Source: Legionellaceae bacterium
GTDB lineage: Bacteria > Pseudomonadota > Gammaproteobacteria > Legionellales > Legionellaceae
Direction: 5' to 3'
DNA: 64,000 nt
Assembly (NCBI GenBank): GCA_020831865.1
Contig: JAFIFT010000010.1
Location: 20,943 to 84,942, forward strand
The notes beneath the pieces were generated by a model. That model saw only the letters and a program-made list of their open reading frames with translations. It had not been told where the DNA came from and searched no databases. Position 1 is the stretch's first letter. Every line of letters begins with the position of its first letter. The position numbers and the translations under genes are program-made. Shown in pieces: positions 63,729 to 64,000 of this stretch.

Positions 63729-63772
63729 TTTTTACCTGTTAGGGCAACTATTTTTACCTGATAGGGTAACTA
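63729..63772. repeat. 22-bp tandem direct repeat upstream of the large gene
   Basis: tttttacctgttagggcaacta (63729-63750) is repeated at 63751-63772 with two changes. It ends 13 bp before the ATG of the large gene. Two adjacent copies of one 22-bp word, about two helical turns each, look like operator sites for one regulator. Confidence 0.6.
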
Positions 63773-63784
63773 TAAACTACTATG

Positions 63785-63801
63785 CTTAATAAATTATTAA
63801 G
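63785..63801. promoter_or_regulatory. 17-bp AT-rich palindrome
   Basis: cttaataa, one base, ttattaag: a perfect inverted repeat 70 bp before the large gene's ATG. It contains CTTAAT half-sites like those of the Legionella PmrA box, which however is a direct repeat, so the regulator is not assigned. Confidence 0.35.
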
Positions 63802-63820
63802 AAAATGTGCGCAATATAAC

Positions 63821-63862
63821 AAAAAGTGCTGTGCTTGCCATTTTTCTGCTTTATGAGCACAG
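63821..63862 (-). terminator. Terminator of the right-edge partial gene
   Basis: On the minus strand, agcacag-complementary arms at 63829-63835 and 63856-63862 form a 7-bp stem with a 20-nt loop, followed by CACTTTTTG. It lies 19 bp past the stop of the partial gene. Confidence 0.5.
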
Positions 63863-63880
63863 GGCAAAATCATGAATGCT

Positions 63881-64000
63881 CTAAAAAATGTCATTTAGCA
63901 ATTTTTCAGTATAATCTGGCATAAGAGCAGCCCGATATCGCTTGGCTTTGACACCGACCTTCACGGTTTTGTCATTTTTAATAGTATTAAGGGCTACATG
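63881..64000 (-). CDS. Partial gene at the right edge, C-terminus only
   Basis: The last 39 codons of a minus-strand frame that begins beyond the window. It is basic (NDKTVKVGVKAKRYRAAL) and ends LLNDIF before a TAG. The family cannot be judged from this much. A terminator follows. Confidence 0.45.
   Translation of the reverse strand, partial: HVALNTIKNDKTVKVGVKAKRYRAALMPDYTEKLLNDIF

Noticed and set aside
1..64000. CRISPR arrays, rRNA genes, phage structural genes
   Set aside because: No regular direct repeats with spacers, no rRNA sequence and no phage genes were seen.

Overview
The window reads as a chromosomal segment of a gammaproteobacterium, most likely in the Legionellales (Legionella/Coxiella/Aquicella/Berkiella relatives). 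This is inferred from content, not from a marker gene. It has a complete bacterial mevalonate route (class II HMG-CoA reductase, two GHMP kinases, MvaD, type 2 IPP isomerase), which is rare in Gammaproteobacteria but known in Legionella and Coxiella. It also has a DUF2845 protein, a secreted papain-like protease, and large coiled-coil proteins with the look of type IV effectors. Most genes lie on the minus strand in tightly overlapping operons.

Layout. (1) 1-9.4 kb: an IS5-family deletion remnant whose right end supplies the stop codon of dacB; dacB (PBP4-type), a papain-like protease, and gltD-gltB. (2) 9.5-17.3 kb: a putative effector and a long minus-strand chain pal-cpoB-queE-mvaD-mvk-metN-metI-metQ. 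(3) 17.5-21.0 kb: an Mla/MCE lipid transport operon (MlaE with fused STAS, MlaF, MlaD, auxiliary lipoprotein). (4) 21.3-24.6 kb: a divergent plus-strand operon fni-mvaA-phosphomevalonate kinase. It completes the mevalonate pathway, which is therefore split around the mla/pal genes. (5) 24.6-28.5 kb: a four-gene minus-strand operon encoding a ThiS/MoaD-like sulfur carrier, a ThiF/MoeB E1-like enzyme fused to rhodanese, YcaO and TfuA. This is a self-contained thioamidation module with no visible precursor peptide and is the best candidate here for an undescribed system. (6) 28.77-28.94 kb: tRNA-Lys(UUU) and tRNA-Arg(UCG).

(7) 29.0-50.8 kb: a more AT-rich accessory block that starts right after the tRNA pair. 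It holds a UPF1-like SF1 helicase, a TraT homologue, a hybrid histidine kinase with an unknown partner, a TPR protein, a 3146-residue filamentous-haemagglutinin-like protein, and a small family of coiled-coil membrane proteins that has undergone a 938-bp-offset tandem duplication creating a chimeric gene. (8) 51.2-60.5 kb: core genes again: birA, two SDR/epimerase genes, an AddB-like nuclease, a DUF2845 protein, yggT, proC and yggS. (9) 60.6-63.7 kb: a 1017-residue protein with an alpha/beta-hydrolase-like N-terminus, long coiled coils and a C-terminal membrane segment, preceded by a 22-bp tandem repeat. A partial unknown gene runs off the right edge.

How the genes cooperate. The two mevalonate clusters together make IPP/DMAPP from HMG-CoA. 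Pal, CpoB and DacB maintain the envelope, and Mla maintains outer-membrane lipid asymmetry. GltBD assimilates ammonia into glutamate and ProC makes proline. The ThiS-ThiF-YcaO-TfuA set should activate sulfur as a thiocarboxylate and install it as a backbone thioamide in an unknown polypeptide. All functional calls rest on reading motifs by eye. No database search was run.
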